Source: Candidatus Dietzia intestinipullorum
Lineage (GTDB): Bacteria > Actinomycetota > Actinomycetes > Mycobacteriales > Mycobacteriaceae
Reading direction: 5' to 3'
DNA length: 64,000 nt
NCBI GenBank assembly: GCA_019119635.1
Contig: DWWP01000041.1
Location: 122,399 to 186,398 of the forward strand
Positions 1 through 8,505 of the stretch are shown here, one piece after another (position 1 is the first letter of the stretch; each line of letters starts with the position of its first letter). Both the position numbers and the translations under genes were made by a program. The notes beneath the pieces were generated by a model that was not told the DNA's origin, did no database searches, and saw only the letters and a list, made by a program, of their open reading frames with translations.

Positions 1-34
1 GAGAGCAACGGAGATAGTCGAAAGAGGTATTCCG

Positions 35-319
35 ATGAAAAACGACGGCATCACGAGCGCCGACATCCGGCTCGTGCAGACCCTGCTGAGCACCCGAGTG
101 GTGGATGAGGACCTGAGCGAGATGGTCCACACCCACCTGCTGGGCGTCTATCGGCAGGCCCTGGCGGGCGAGACCGACGCGACCCGCGAACTGATGCGAC
201 TGTTGGTCGCCACCTACACGGTCGGCAACTCCGCGCTGGCGCTGGCTGCCAACCGGGACCCGGCGCAGGCATTGGAGATCGCGGCGGACTACCACGCCGG
301 GTCCGAGGACGAGGCCTGA
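35..319 (+). CDS. Hypothetical protein of phage/satellite element (94 aa)
   Basis: ORF with RBS-like agagg upstream, immediately before the capsid gene; no recognised family. Confidence 0.6.
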   Translation: MKNDGITSADIRLVQTLLSTRVVDEDLSEMVHTHLLGVYRQALAGETDATRELMRLLVATYTVGNSALALAANRDPAQALEIAADYHAGSEDEA

Positions 320-643
320 CCCTTATGTCCCCACCTCCTACAGCGGTAGAGTGGAGGGTGGAGCCTCCCCCGCGCCCGCGAAGCCGGATTCCGGCCGCCA
401 GCGCGAAAGGCTCCGAGCAGTACGTAGTCACCCGCCCCCCGGGGGTTGATCACCCCGGGGTCTGGGACACCACCGCACCGACAGCGGCCAGCGCCGGACG
501 TGGTCCGCCAGCCTCCCCCCAGGGTCGAGGCGGCCAGCCACCAAGCGCCCGCCCAGCGAACGGGAGCGGATTCCCCCCTTTCACCCCCCATGCCCCCGCC
601 CGTATCCGGCCGGGGCGTGGACGACGCACAGAGGTGCATTCGC

Positions 644-1801
644 ATGGATATCAAGCAGGAGCGCGAGGCGCTCATCAAGTCCTCGATGGAACTCATCGAG
701 AAGGTCGAGAAGCGTGGTAACGGCTTCACCCCGGCCGAGCGATCCGAACTGGAGCGCGCCGAGAAGCGCCTGGGCGAGATCAAGCAGCAGCAGGAGCGCG
801 CCGACGAGGACCAGGCTCTGCTCGCGCAGTTCAAGGGCGCGGGCTCCAGCCTGGACCCGTCGGGCTCGCACTCGGCGGGTTCGCTGGCGGTGGGACCCGC
901 CCAGATCAAGTCGGTCGCCCGCGAACTGTCCAGCCGCCTGGTCACCGAGGTCGATGGGCAGAAGGCGCTGATCGCCGGGGGCACCGCCACCGCGACCGTC
1001 ATCGCTCGTGACGTCGCTGGCCAGCCGCAACTGCCGACTTCGCTGCTGGAGACGATCGCCGTGGTCGGGCTGGATTCGCCGGTCTATAGGTATCTGCGGC
1101 AGACCACGCGGGCGAACAACGCCGACGTGGTCGCGCCGGGTGCGCTCAAGCCGACCTCGTCCGTCGGACTCACCCCGGTCGAGGACCACCTGCGGGTCGT
1201 CGCCCATCTCTCGGAAGGGCTGAACAAGTACGACCTGCTCGACACGCGCAATCTCCAGGCCTTTGTTCAGAACGAGCTCCACTGGGGCCTGATGACCCGG
1301 GTCGAGCAGCTGGTCCTGGCCGGCGACGGCGAGGGCGAGAACCCCACCGGGATCCTCGCGCAGTCCGGCATCCAGACCCAGGCCTTCGACTCCGACATCC
1401 TGACGACGATCCGCAAGGCGATCACCGCGACCGAGTCGCTGGGGTACCAGCCGTCGGTGATCGCCCTGTCGCCCGCCGACTGGGAAGCCGTCGAATTGTC
1501 GCGCACGTCCGGGTCGGGCGAGTTCGTCCTGGACGCCTCGCCGGTCGACCGGGCGGCTCGTCGCCTCTACGGCATCCAGGTGGTCGTCACGACCGCCCTG
1601 GAGCCCGGGACCGCCGTGGTCGGCGACTTCCGGGAGGTAACCCTGTTCACCGACCGCCGGGGTGTCACGGCCGAGTGGAACGGCCAGGGCCAGGAGGACT
1701 TCGCGAAGAACCTGATCCGCCTCCGCACCGAGGGCCGTTTCGGGGTCGGCGTGGGCCAGCCCCAGGCGATCGTCAAGGTGGACACCGCCGCCGGCGTCTG
1801 A
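644..1801 (+). CDS. HK97-family phage major capsid protein
   Basis: Coiled-coil N-terminus (MDIKQEREALIKSSMELIEKVEKRGNGFTPAERSELERAEKRLGEIKQQ) followed by HK97-fold features (LLETIAVVGLDSPVYRYLRQT, NPTGILAQSGIQTQAF, RLYGIQVVVTTALEPGTAVVGDF). Start chosen at 644 with agagg RBS. Confidence 0.88.
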   Translation: MDIKQEREALIKSSMELIEKVEKRGNGFTPAERSELERAEKRLGEIKQQQERADEDQALLAQFKGAGSSLDPSGSHSAGSLAVGPAQIKSVARELSSRLVTEVDGQKALIAGGTATATVIARDVAGQPQLPTSLLETIAVVGLDSPVYRYLRQTTRANNADVVAPGALKPTSSVGLTPVEDHLRVVAHLSEGLNKYDLLDTRNLQAFVQNELHWGLMTRVEQLVLAGDGEGENPTGILAQSGIQTQAFDSDILTTIRKAITATESLGYQPSVIALSPADWEAVELSRTSGSGEFVLDASPVDRAARRLYGIQVVVTTALEPGTAVVGDFREVTLFTDRRGVTAEWNGQGQEDFAKNLIRLRTEGRFGVGVGQPQAIVKVDTAAGV

Positions 1802-1813
1802 CCCTCGACCAGC

Positions 1814-1853
1814 AGCGCCCCGCCTCCGATTAGCGGCTAGGAGGCGGGGCGCT
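1814..1853 (+). terminator. Rho-independent-like terminator after capsid gene
   Basis: Perfect 14-bp stem agcgccccgcctcc / ggaggcggggcgct just after the capsid stop. Confidence 0.75.
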
Positions 1854-1989
1854 CGTGTGTTCGACCGGGGCGCTTCCGGGGCGCAGGAGAGTGTTTCCGG
1901 GTGTTGATAGGTAGTAGTACCCTGAGGTAACACTTCGCCGGTCAGAGCGGGTGCTATCTCTCCCACCGGCACCGGAGCGAGGGGTCACG

Positions 1990-2039
1990 CTTCCCTGACA
2001 CGGAAGAGGTCACTGGTTCGAACCCAGTATCGCGCACCA
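1990..2039 (+). other. 3' fragment of tRNA-Val(GAC), probable attachment site (attR)
   Basis: Anticodon arm cttcc-ctGACac-ggaag, T-arm actgg-ttcgaac-ccagt, then atcgcgc-A-CCA. No matching 5' acceptor (gcgcgat) or D-arm upstream, so the tRNA is truncated. Confidence 0.8.
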
Positions 2040-2041
2040 GA

Positions 2042-2071
2042 CGAGCACCCGCGGTCCACCGCGGGTGCTCG
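2042..2071 (+). terminator. Terminator immediately after the tRNA-Val fragment
   Basis: Perfect 13-bp stem cgagcacccgcgg / ccgcgggtgctcg, 4-nt loop, followed by cggcatttt. Confidence 0.75.
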
Positions 2072-2130
2072 CGGCATTTTCGGGAGACGCCCCCTCGGCG
2101 CCGCGGTCGACGCCGACTACGCTCACGCGG

Positions 2131-2664
2131 GTGACCCTTCACGTCGCCCCCGCCACCGATGCCGACGTCGACGAGATCGCCGACCTCGCGGCGCGGACCT
2201 TTCCCTTGGCCTGTCCCCCCGAGCTGGGGGCCGAGGTCGTCCGGGCGTTCATCCGGGAGCATCTCACCGCGTCGAGGTTCCGACAGCACCTCGGCACGCC
2301 CGGGCACAGGGTGCTGTGCGCCCGCACGCACGACGGGAGGGCCATCGGCTACTCACTGCTCATCGCCGGCGCGGCCATGGACGAGACGTGTGCGGGGCTG
2401 CTCCACGGCGCGCGTCCCGTCGGGGTGAGCAAGTTCTATCTGGACCCTGACTTCCACGGCACCGGCGGCGCCGCCGGCCTGCTCGACGCGGTCATCGACA
2501 CCGCCTCGGCCGACGGGGCCGACAGCCTGTGGCTCGCCACCAACGTCGCCAACGACAGGGCGCGACGCTTCTACGCCAAGGGCGGGTTCACCGAACGGGG
2601 GTATCGCACATTCGAGGTGGGCGGGACCCTCAACGACGATGTGGTCCTCGAGCGGATGCTCTGA
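2131..2664 (+). CDS. GNAT family N-acetyltransferase
   Basis: GNAT motifs VSKFYLDPDFHGTGGAAGLLDAVI and NVANDRARRFYAKGGFTERGYRTF; GTG start. Confidence 0.85.
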   Translation: MTLHVAPATDADVDEIADLAARTFPLACPPELGAEVVRAFIREHLTASRFRQHLGTPGHRVLCARTHDGRAIGYSLLIAGAAMDETCAGLLHGARPVGVSKFYLDPDFHGTGGAAGLLDAVIDTASADGADSLWLATNVANDRARRFYAKGGFTERGYRTFEVGGTLNDDVVLERML

Positions 2665-2680
2665 CGGCCCGGGACAGCGC

Positions 2681-3703
2681 TCAACCCCCGACGGTCTCGA
2701 ATCGCGACAGCGCCAGGAGTCGCGACGTCGCCCGCAGGTACTTCTTGCGGTAACCGCCCGAGAGCATCTCCTCGGTGAAGATCGCGTCCAATTTCAGACC
2801 GGAGTTGCGCACGGGTATCCCCGAGTCGTACAGCCGGTCCGCGAGCACGACCATGCGCAGTGCGATGGACTGGTCCGGCACCGGCCCCACATCCTCCAGG
2901 CACACCATGGTCACCCCGTCGACCAACCGGTTGTACTTGGACGGGTGCAGCGTCGCGAGGTGCTTACACAGCTGCCCGAAGTCGTCCAGGGTGGCACCGT
3001 CGACGTCCTCCGCCTCCTGCTCCAGCCGGGAGTCCGACACCGGATCCGGCGCGGGGGGCAGATTCCGGTGACGGTAGTCCGGACCATCGACCCGGATGGA
3101 CTCGAAGATGCCCGAGATCTTGCGGATCTCCCGCATGAAGTCCTTGGCGGCGAACCGCCCCTCCCCGAGCTGTTCCGGGAGTGTGTTGGAGGTGACCGCA
3201 ACGCTCACCCCGGCCGACGTGAGTTCGTCGAGGAGTCGGGAGACCAGCATCGTGTCGCCCGGGTCGTCGAGCTCGAACTCGTCGATGCACAGGACGGAAT
3301 GACCGGAGAGTTCCTCGACCGCCCGGTTGAACCCGAGCGCCCCCACGACGTGGGTGAGCTCGACGAAGGTCCCGAAGGCCTTGGGCTCGGGACACGAATG
3401 GTAGATCGAGGTCAGCAGGTGCGTCTTCCCCACGCCGAACCCGCCGTCGAGATACACCCCGGTGCCGTGCGTCGCCTTGTGGCGCCGCGAGAAGAGCCCC
3501 TTGCGGGGCGCGCGCCGTTTCGCGATGCCCTCGGCGAACTGCCGGCACACCTGCACGGCGGCGGCCTGGGACGGTTCCGACGGGTCGGGGATGTACGAGT
3601 CGAAGCTCGCGTCATCGAACATGGAGGGCGGCACCATTTGTGCCACCAACTGGTCTGCCGGAACCACAGGGGTGACGTCAACGAGGCGTGAGACCATGCG
3701 CAA
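2681..3703 (-). CDS. zapE: Cell division protein ZapE / AFG1-like ATPase
   Basis: Walker A GVYLDGGFGVGKTHLL, Walker B LCIDEFELDD. Confidence 0.88.
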   Translation of the reverse strand: MRMVSRLVDVTPVVPADQLVAQMVPPSMFDDASFDSYIPDPSEPSQAAAVQVCRQFAEGIAKRRAPRKGLFSRRHKATHGTGVYLDGGFGVGKTHLLTSIYHSCPEPKAFGTFVELTHVVGALGFNRAVEELSGHSVLCIDEFELDDPGDTMLVSRLLDELTSAGVSVAVTSNTLPEQLGEGRFAAKDFMREIRKISGIFESIRVDGPDYRHRNLPPAPDPVSDSRLEQEAEDVDGATLDDFGQLCKHLATLHPSKYNRLVDGVTMVCLEDVGPVPDQSIALRMVVLADRLYDSGIPVRNSGLKLDAIFTEEMLSGGYRKKYLRATSRLLALSRFETVGG

Positions 3704-3732
3704 AGCTTATCGTGGGGTGATCTGACGCCCGA

Positions 3733-4500
3733 ATGAAGGAGGCCCCGGTGCGGTCGACCCGACCCCCCGTCCTCGACCAGACCCCGGCCGCGCTGGACGC
3801 GCTCTGGCACGCTCTCGACCCCGATCCGTCGTCACCGGCACCACGGATCCGGGCCGTGATGATCTCCACCATCGACGGCACGGCGACCGTGGACGGGCGC
3901 AGCGGTGGTCTGGGCACCCCCGCCGACGAGCTCGTGTTCCAGGCGATGCGGGCCCGCGCGGACGTCATCCTGGTGGGATCGCGGACGGCCCTCACCGAGG
4001 GATACGGCGCGGCCGCCATCAGCCCGGTCTGGGGTGACCGACGCGAGGGATCGCCGCCGACGGTTCTGCTGCTCACCCGGTCACTGTCCGACGAGGTGAT
4101 CGACCACTGCGCCGCGGTGGGCCCGGGCATGGGGGTCGTCGCCGCACACGGCGTCGACGCCGACAGGGTCCGCGCGGCCCGCGACCGTGGTGTGGCGGTG
4201 CACGTGCTCGACCCGGGCCCGCCCGGGGCCGCCGTGCGAACCCTCATGCGCAGCCTCGGCGCCGGGGAGGTCGACCTCGAGGGCGGGCCGGAGGTGCTCG
4301 GCGGTCTCCTCGCCACCGGCGGGGTCGACGAACTGATACTCACCCTCTCCCCCACCGTGGCGCTCGGCGGCGACGCGACCCGACTCGTCTCGTCCGGCGT
4401 CGCTGGCACGGAACGTGTCCGGGTGCGGGTCGCTGACGCGTTCACCGCCCCCGACGGTGGTCTCTACACACGCTGGGTCGTCCGGGAGGAGGCACAGTGA
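3733..4500 (+). CDS. Pyrimidine reductase family protein (RibD C-terminal domain)
   Basis: VMISTIDGTATVDGRSGGLG, ADVILVGSRTA, EGGPEVLGGLLATGGVDELILTLSP. Confidence 0.85.
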   Translation: MKEAPVRSTRPPVLDQTPAALDALWHALDPDPSSPAPRIRAVMISTIDGTATVDGRSGGLGTPADELVFQAMRARADVILVGSRTALTEGYGAAAISPVWGDRREGSPPTVLLLTRSLSDEVIDHCAAVGPGMGVVAAHGVDADRVRAARDRGVAVHVLDPGPPGAAVRTLMRSLGAGEVDLEGGPEVLGGLLATGGVDELILTLSPTVALGGDATRLVSSGVAGTERVRVRVADAFTAPDGGLYTRWVVREEAQ

Positions 4501-6020
4501 CCCGCCTCGGTCCGGGCCGCGCGGTCGGTGTCCTCGTCGCGGGACTGGCGGTCGTCCTCGCAGGTTGCGCCCCGCTGCCGGCCACCGGCCCGCGGCTCGC
4601 CACGGGCGACGGGCCGGGCGACCGGGCCGGCGCGGGCGCCGGGACGACCGACGGCAGCGCACCGCAGGGCCCGCCGGACTGGGTGGCTCCTGACACCGGA
4701 CCGGAGTGGACACCCTGCGCGGACGGGCGGACGCCCGGCGTTCCGGATGATGCCCGGATCGACTGTGCGCTCACCGGCCAGACCCCGACACTGCGACTGA
4801 CCACACCCGATACCCCGTCCGACGCCCCGCCCCTGGTGGTCGTCGCCGGGGCGGAGAGCCCCGCCGACGACCTGGCCGTCCGCCTCGCCTCCGCGGGGAC
4901 CGAGCTCACGGACTCCCACCCGCTGGTGATCCTGGACCACCGCGGCCGGACCGGACCCGCGGGCACGTGCCTGAGCGTCGATGCGCGTCGCACCCTGGAC
5001 GGGCTCGCCGCGGAGGGGACCGACCCGACCGCCCCGGAGGTCCGGAGCGACCTGGCCGACGCCACCCAGTCCTGTACCGATCAACTCCAGGGACAGGAAC
5101 TGCACTACAGCTCCGCCGCGGCCGCCGACGACCTCGAGGCCCTGCGTCAGGCCTGGCAGGTCCCGGGTCTCGCGATCCTGGGCATGGGCACGGGCGCGCG
5201 GACCGCGCTCGCCTACGCCGGCTCGCACCCGGGGCATGTCTCGCTACTCGCCCTGGACTCACCCGCGCCCCTCGACGGCGACCAGGAGACCGCGGCCCGC
5301 GCCGCTCTCGGCGGGTCCGACGCCGCACTGCGCCTGTGGGCGGCGTCGTGTACCCACGACGAATGCGGGCCCGGGGACCCGGACGAGAAGGTCGACGCCA
5401 TCAGTCGTGCGATCGCCGACGCCCGCTCGGACGGGGCCCCCGTTCCGGCCGCAATGCTCTCCGACGTCGTGCGCGCGGCTCTCGGCGACATCTCCGGTTC
5501 CTCCGCCCCCGAGCCATCGGAGGGGGACGAGATCCTCGGCAGCCTGGTCAGGGAGGACCCCGACAGGACACCGGCACCCGTCCGCAGCAGTGCTACGCGG
5601 CTCGCGGCGTCGTCGTTGCCGTTCGTCGCCGGGTGTTCCGACCTCTCTCGCCGGGTGCCGGTCGACCGCGTCGGACAACTGTCGTCCGAATGGGCGGACG
5701 AGCAGCCCTTCGGCCCCGTCCTGGCGGCCCAGGTGTCGGCGTGCTCGACGTGGCCCGTCCCGGCCCCCGCGCCGGTGGAGCTGCCCGGCGAAGCCCCTGT
5801 TCTGCTGCTCAGCGGTATCGCGGACCCTGTGGCCGGGGCGGCACCGCTCGAACCGACGGCCGCGATCCTCACAGCGGCCGGCGCGCCGGAGGTGCGGACC
5901 GTGACCTGGGGAGCCCCGGGATCGCGGGTCGTGCTCCATTCGGCATGCGCCCGTTCGGCGGTCGTGGAGTTCATGGACGACCCGGCCGCGGGCGACGGGT
6001 CGGCGGCCTGCCCGTCGTGA
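4497..6020 (+). CDS. Secreted alpha/beta hydrolase (TAP-like lipoprotein)
   Basis: Signal/lipobox VVLAGCAP; hydrolase core VILDHRGRTGPAG, ILGMGTGARTALAYA; 4-nt overlap with upstream gene. Confidence 0.83.
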   Translation: MTRLGPGRAVGVLVAGLAVVLAGCAPLPATGPRLATGDGPGDRAGAGAGTTDGSAPQGPPDWVAPDTGPEWTPCADGRTPGVPDDARIDCALTGQTPTLRLTTPDTPSDAPPLVVVAGAESPADDLAVRLASAGTELTDSHPLVILDHRGRTGPAGTCLSVDARRTLDGLAAEGTDPTAPEVRSDLADATQSCTDQLQGQELHYSSAAAADDLEALRQAWQVPGLAILGMGTGARTALAYAGSHPGHVSLLALDSPAPLDGDQETAARAALGGSDAALRLWAASCTHDECGPGDPDEKVDAISRAIADARSDGAPVPAAMLSDVVRAALGDISGSSAPEPSEGDEILGSLVREDPDRTPAPVRSSATRLAASSLPFVAGCSDLSRRVPVDRVGQLSSEWADEQPFGPVLAAQVSACSTWPVPAPAPVELPGEAPVLLLSGIADPVAGAAPLEPTAAILTAAGAPEVRTVTWGAPGSRVVLHSACARSAVVEFMDDPAAGDGSAACPS

Positions 6021-6086
6021 CGATCCGTCGCCGCCGCGCGGAGCGCCTGCGGCCGGGTCGCGTCCACGGACGGTAGTCTGCTGACC

Positions 6087-7292
6087 GTGCCGTTGCCGTC
6101 CCGAAGCACCACCACCGTGCCCCGCCTGTTGTGCCATGTGCTGTGGCCGCTGGCGGTCATGACCGTGATCCACCGTGTGCTCATCAGGGCGGTCAACGGG
6201 TCGATCACCAATGACTTCGGCACGGTCTACACGGCCGCCAGGAATTTTCTGGCGGGTGAGCCGGTGTATGGCGAGAGCCTCCTCACGGTCCAGCCGCATT
6301 ACCTCTACGCGCCCAGCGGCACCCTGCTGCTGTCGCCCTTCGGCCTGATCGACAACTACACGATCGCCCGGTGGTTGTTCATCATCGTCAACGCCGCCGC
6401 CATCCTCGTCGCACTGTGGCTCCTGATGCGGTTGTTCGACATCGACGTGCGCTCGTGGGGGGCGCCGGCCCTCATCCTGGCCGCGTTCTGCACGGAGGCG
6501 GTCACCAACACCCTCGTGTTCACCAACGTCAACGGCGTGATCTTCCTGAGCCAGGTCGCGTTCCTCTACCTGCTCCACCGCAGGAGGCTCTGGTGGTCAG
6601 GCGCTGCGATCGGGGTGTCGCTGGCGATCAAACCCATGCTCGCCCCGTTGCTCGTGTTGCCGCTGATCCGCAGACAGTGGCAGCCGTTCGTGGGCGCGTT
6701 GGCCATCCCGGCGGCGACGATGGCCGCGGGCTGGGCCCTGACCGTGGACGCCCGCGAGTATCTCGACAAGGTGGCGCCCTACATGGGCGAGGTCCGCGAC
6801 TACTACAACAGCTCCCTGGCGGGGCTCGGCGTGTACTACGGGGTGCCGGAACCGCTGGTCCTGGTCGCCCGGATCCTCGTCGTCCTCGCGACCCTGGTCG
6901 CCGTGTGGCTCCTGTTGGACTACCGCCACAATCACGAAGTGCTGTGGTTGGCCACCACCTCGGGAGTGGTGCTGACCGGCGTGTTCCTGGTGTCGACTCT
7001 GGGCCAGATGTACTACTCGATGATGCTCATCCCGATCATGCTGACGGTGATCTCCGAGCGGTCCCTCGTCCGTAACTGGCCCGCCTGGCTCGCCGCCTAC
7101 GGGTTCTTCACACTGGACTTCTGGGAGTCGGACCGCTGGCCCTACTACGGGCGCCTCCTCGAGTTCGCCCACCCCACCCTGGGATGGGCACTGCTGCTCG
7201 CGACGGTCCTCGTCGTGCTCGTGTGGCGGCGCACGGCCCCGGACCGACACGAACGGATCGCCCCGTCTGCATCGCCCGCACCATCGGCGTAG
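6087..7292 (+). CDS. aftC: GT87-type arabinofuranosyltransferase, AftC-like
   Basis: Polytopic membrane protein with NDFGTVYTAARNFLAGEPVY and conserved position lipase-aftC-msrB. Confidence 0.78.
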   Translation: MPLPSRSTTTVPRLLCHVLWPLAVMTVIHRVLIRAVNGSITNDFGTVYTAARNFLAGEPVYGESLLTVQPHYLYAPSGTLLLSPFGLIDNYTIARWLFIIVNAAAILVALWLLMRLFDIDVRSWGAPALILAAFCTEAVTNTLVFTNVNGVIFLSQVAFLYLLHRRRLWWSGAAIGVSLAIKPMLAPLLVLPLIRRQWQPFVGALAIPAATMAAGWALTVDAREYLDKVAPYMGEVRDYYNSSLAGLGVYYGVPEPLVLVARILVVLATLVAVWLLLDYRHNHEVLWLATTSGVVLTGVFLVSTLGQMYYSMMLIPIMLTVISERSLVRNWPAWLAAYGFFTLDFWESDRWPYYGRLLEFAHPTLGWALLLATVLVVLVWRRTAPDRHERIAPSASPAPSA

Positions 7293-7301
7293 CCTGCGGG
7301 C

Positions 7302-7736
7302 ATGAGCAGCACCGGAGATCAGAACACCATCCACCCGGACTTCACCCTGGACGACGCGGAGTGGCGTCGCCGCCTGACCCCCGAGGAGTACCAGGTCCTC
7401 CGGCAGGCGGGGACGGAGCGCCCGTTCACCGGGGAATACAACGAGACCACCACCGAGGGCGTCTACCGGTGCCGGGGGTGCGGCGCCGAGCTCTTCCGTA
7501 GCGAGAGCAAATTCGCGTCCGACTGCGGCTGGCCGTCGTTCTTCACGCCGCTGGCCGGTGACGCCGTGATCGAGCGGACCGACACCTCACTCGGGATGAC
7601 GCGCGTCGAGGTGCTGTGTGCCAACTGCCACGGCCACCTGGGGCATGTTTTCACGGGCGAGGGGTACCCGACGCCGACGGATCAGCGTTACTGCATCAAC
7701 TCCGTGAGCCTGACACTCGAGCCGGTCGACGACTGA
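7302..7736 (+). CDS. msrB: Peptide-methionine (R)-S-oxide reductase
   Basis: [37 protein letters not shown]. Confidence 0.95.
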   Translation: MSSTGDQNTIHPDFTLDDAEWRRRLTPEEYQVLRQAGTERPFTGEYNETTTEGVYRCRGCGAELFRSESKFASDCGWPSFFTPLAGDAVIERTDTSLGMTRVEVLCANCHGHLGHVFTGEGYPTPTDQRYCINSVSLTLEPVDD

Positions 7737-7750
7737 GCCCTGTGGCACGG

Positions 7751-7779
7751 CCGGTCGGCCCCGGAAACGGGTCGACCGG
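7751..7779. terminator. Possible bidirectional terminator between msrB and hemQ
   Basis: ccggtcg / cgaccgg stem between convergent genes. Confidence 0.4.
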
Positions 7780-7806
7780 TCGCCGGCTACGCGCCGGGAC
7801 GAGGGG

Positions 7807-8502
7807 TCAGGGCAGCGTGGTGGCGAGGTGCTCCGCGCTGACGCGCGGCCCGGTGAAGAACGGGATCTCCTCGCGGACGTGGCGTCGCGCCTCGGTGGCC
7901 CTCATGGCGCGCATGAGGTCGACGATCCGGTCCAACGCGGGCGCCTCGAACGCGAGCAGCCACTCGTAGTCCCCGAGCGTGAACGCGGGCACGGTGTTGG
8001 CGCGCACGTCCGGGAACTCGCGGGCGGCACGGCCGTGATCGGCGAGGATCGCGCGACGCTCCTCGTCCGGGAGCAGGTACCACTCGTACGACCGGACGAA
8101 CGGGTACACGGAGATGTACGCACCCGGCTCCTCATCGGCGAGGAACGCCGGGATGTGGCTCTTGTTGAACTCGGCCGGCCGGTGCAGCGCGGTGTTGGAC
8201 CAGAACGTGGTGCTCGCCCGCCCCAGGATCGTGGTGCGCCGGAACTCGTTATAGAAGCGCTGCAGGTCCTCGATCTGTTCGGCGTGGGTCCAGATCATGA
8301 AGTCCGCCTCGGCCCGCAGTCCGGAGACGTCGTAGAGCCCACGGACCACCACATCGGTGTCGTCGAACCGGGCGAGGAAGGACTCCAGATCGGAGGTGAC
8401 GGTCTGGCGGTCCTCCCCCAGCTCGCCCGGCGTGACGGAGAAGACCGAGAACATGAGGTAGCGGAGGGTGGAGTTGAGCCTGGAGTAATCAAGACGTGCC
8501 AT
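7807..8502 (-). CDS. hemQ: Hydrogen peroxide-dependent heme synthase (coproheme decarboxylase)
   Basis: Chlorite dismutase-like fold sequence ([31 protein letters not shown]); next to hemY/hemE. Confidence 0.9.
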   Translation of the reverse strand: MARLDYSRLNSTLRYLMFSVFSVTPGELGEDRQTVTSDLESFLARFDDTDVVVRGLYDVSGLRAEADFMIWTHAEQIEDLQRFYNEFRRTTILGRASTTFWSNTALHRPAEFNKSHIPAFLADEEPGAYISVYPFVRSYEWYLLPDEERRAILADHGRAAREFPDVRANTVPAFTLGDYEWLLAFEAPALDRIVDLMRAMRATEARRHVREEIPFFTGPRVSAEHLATTLP

Positions 8503-8505
8503 GGC

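Larger units (their letters stand above)
1..2039 (+). mobile_element. Right end of an integrated prophage or phage-satellite element (left part lies outside the window)
   Basis: HK97-type capsid gene, then a duplicated 3' tRNA-Val fragment (att-like), then host core genes syntenic with other Mycobacteriales. Confidence 0.75.

Noticed and set aside
1899-1931. gtgttgataggtagtagtaccctgaggtaacac as integrase arm-type sites
   Set aside because: Imperfect, single copy and not testable without the integrase and the other element end.
1921-2040. Complete tRNA gene
   Set aside because: No 5' acceptor strand or D-arm pairs at the required distance; only anticodon arm to CCA is present.
1954-2331. Minus-strand 125-aa ORF ending TGFEPVTSSVSGKRD
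   Set aside because: That peptide is the antisense translation of the tRNA-Val fragment; a known kind of false ORF, and it overlaps the GNAT gene.
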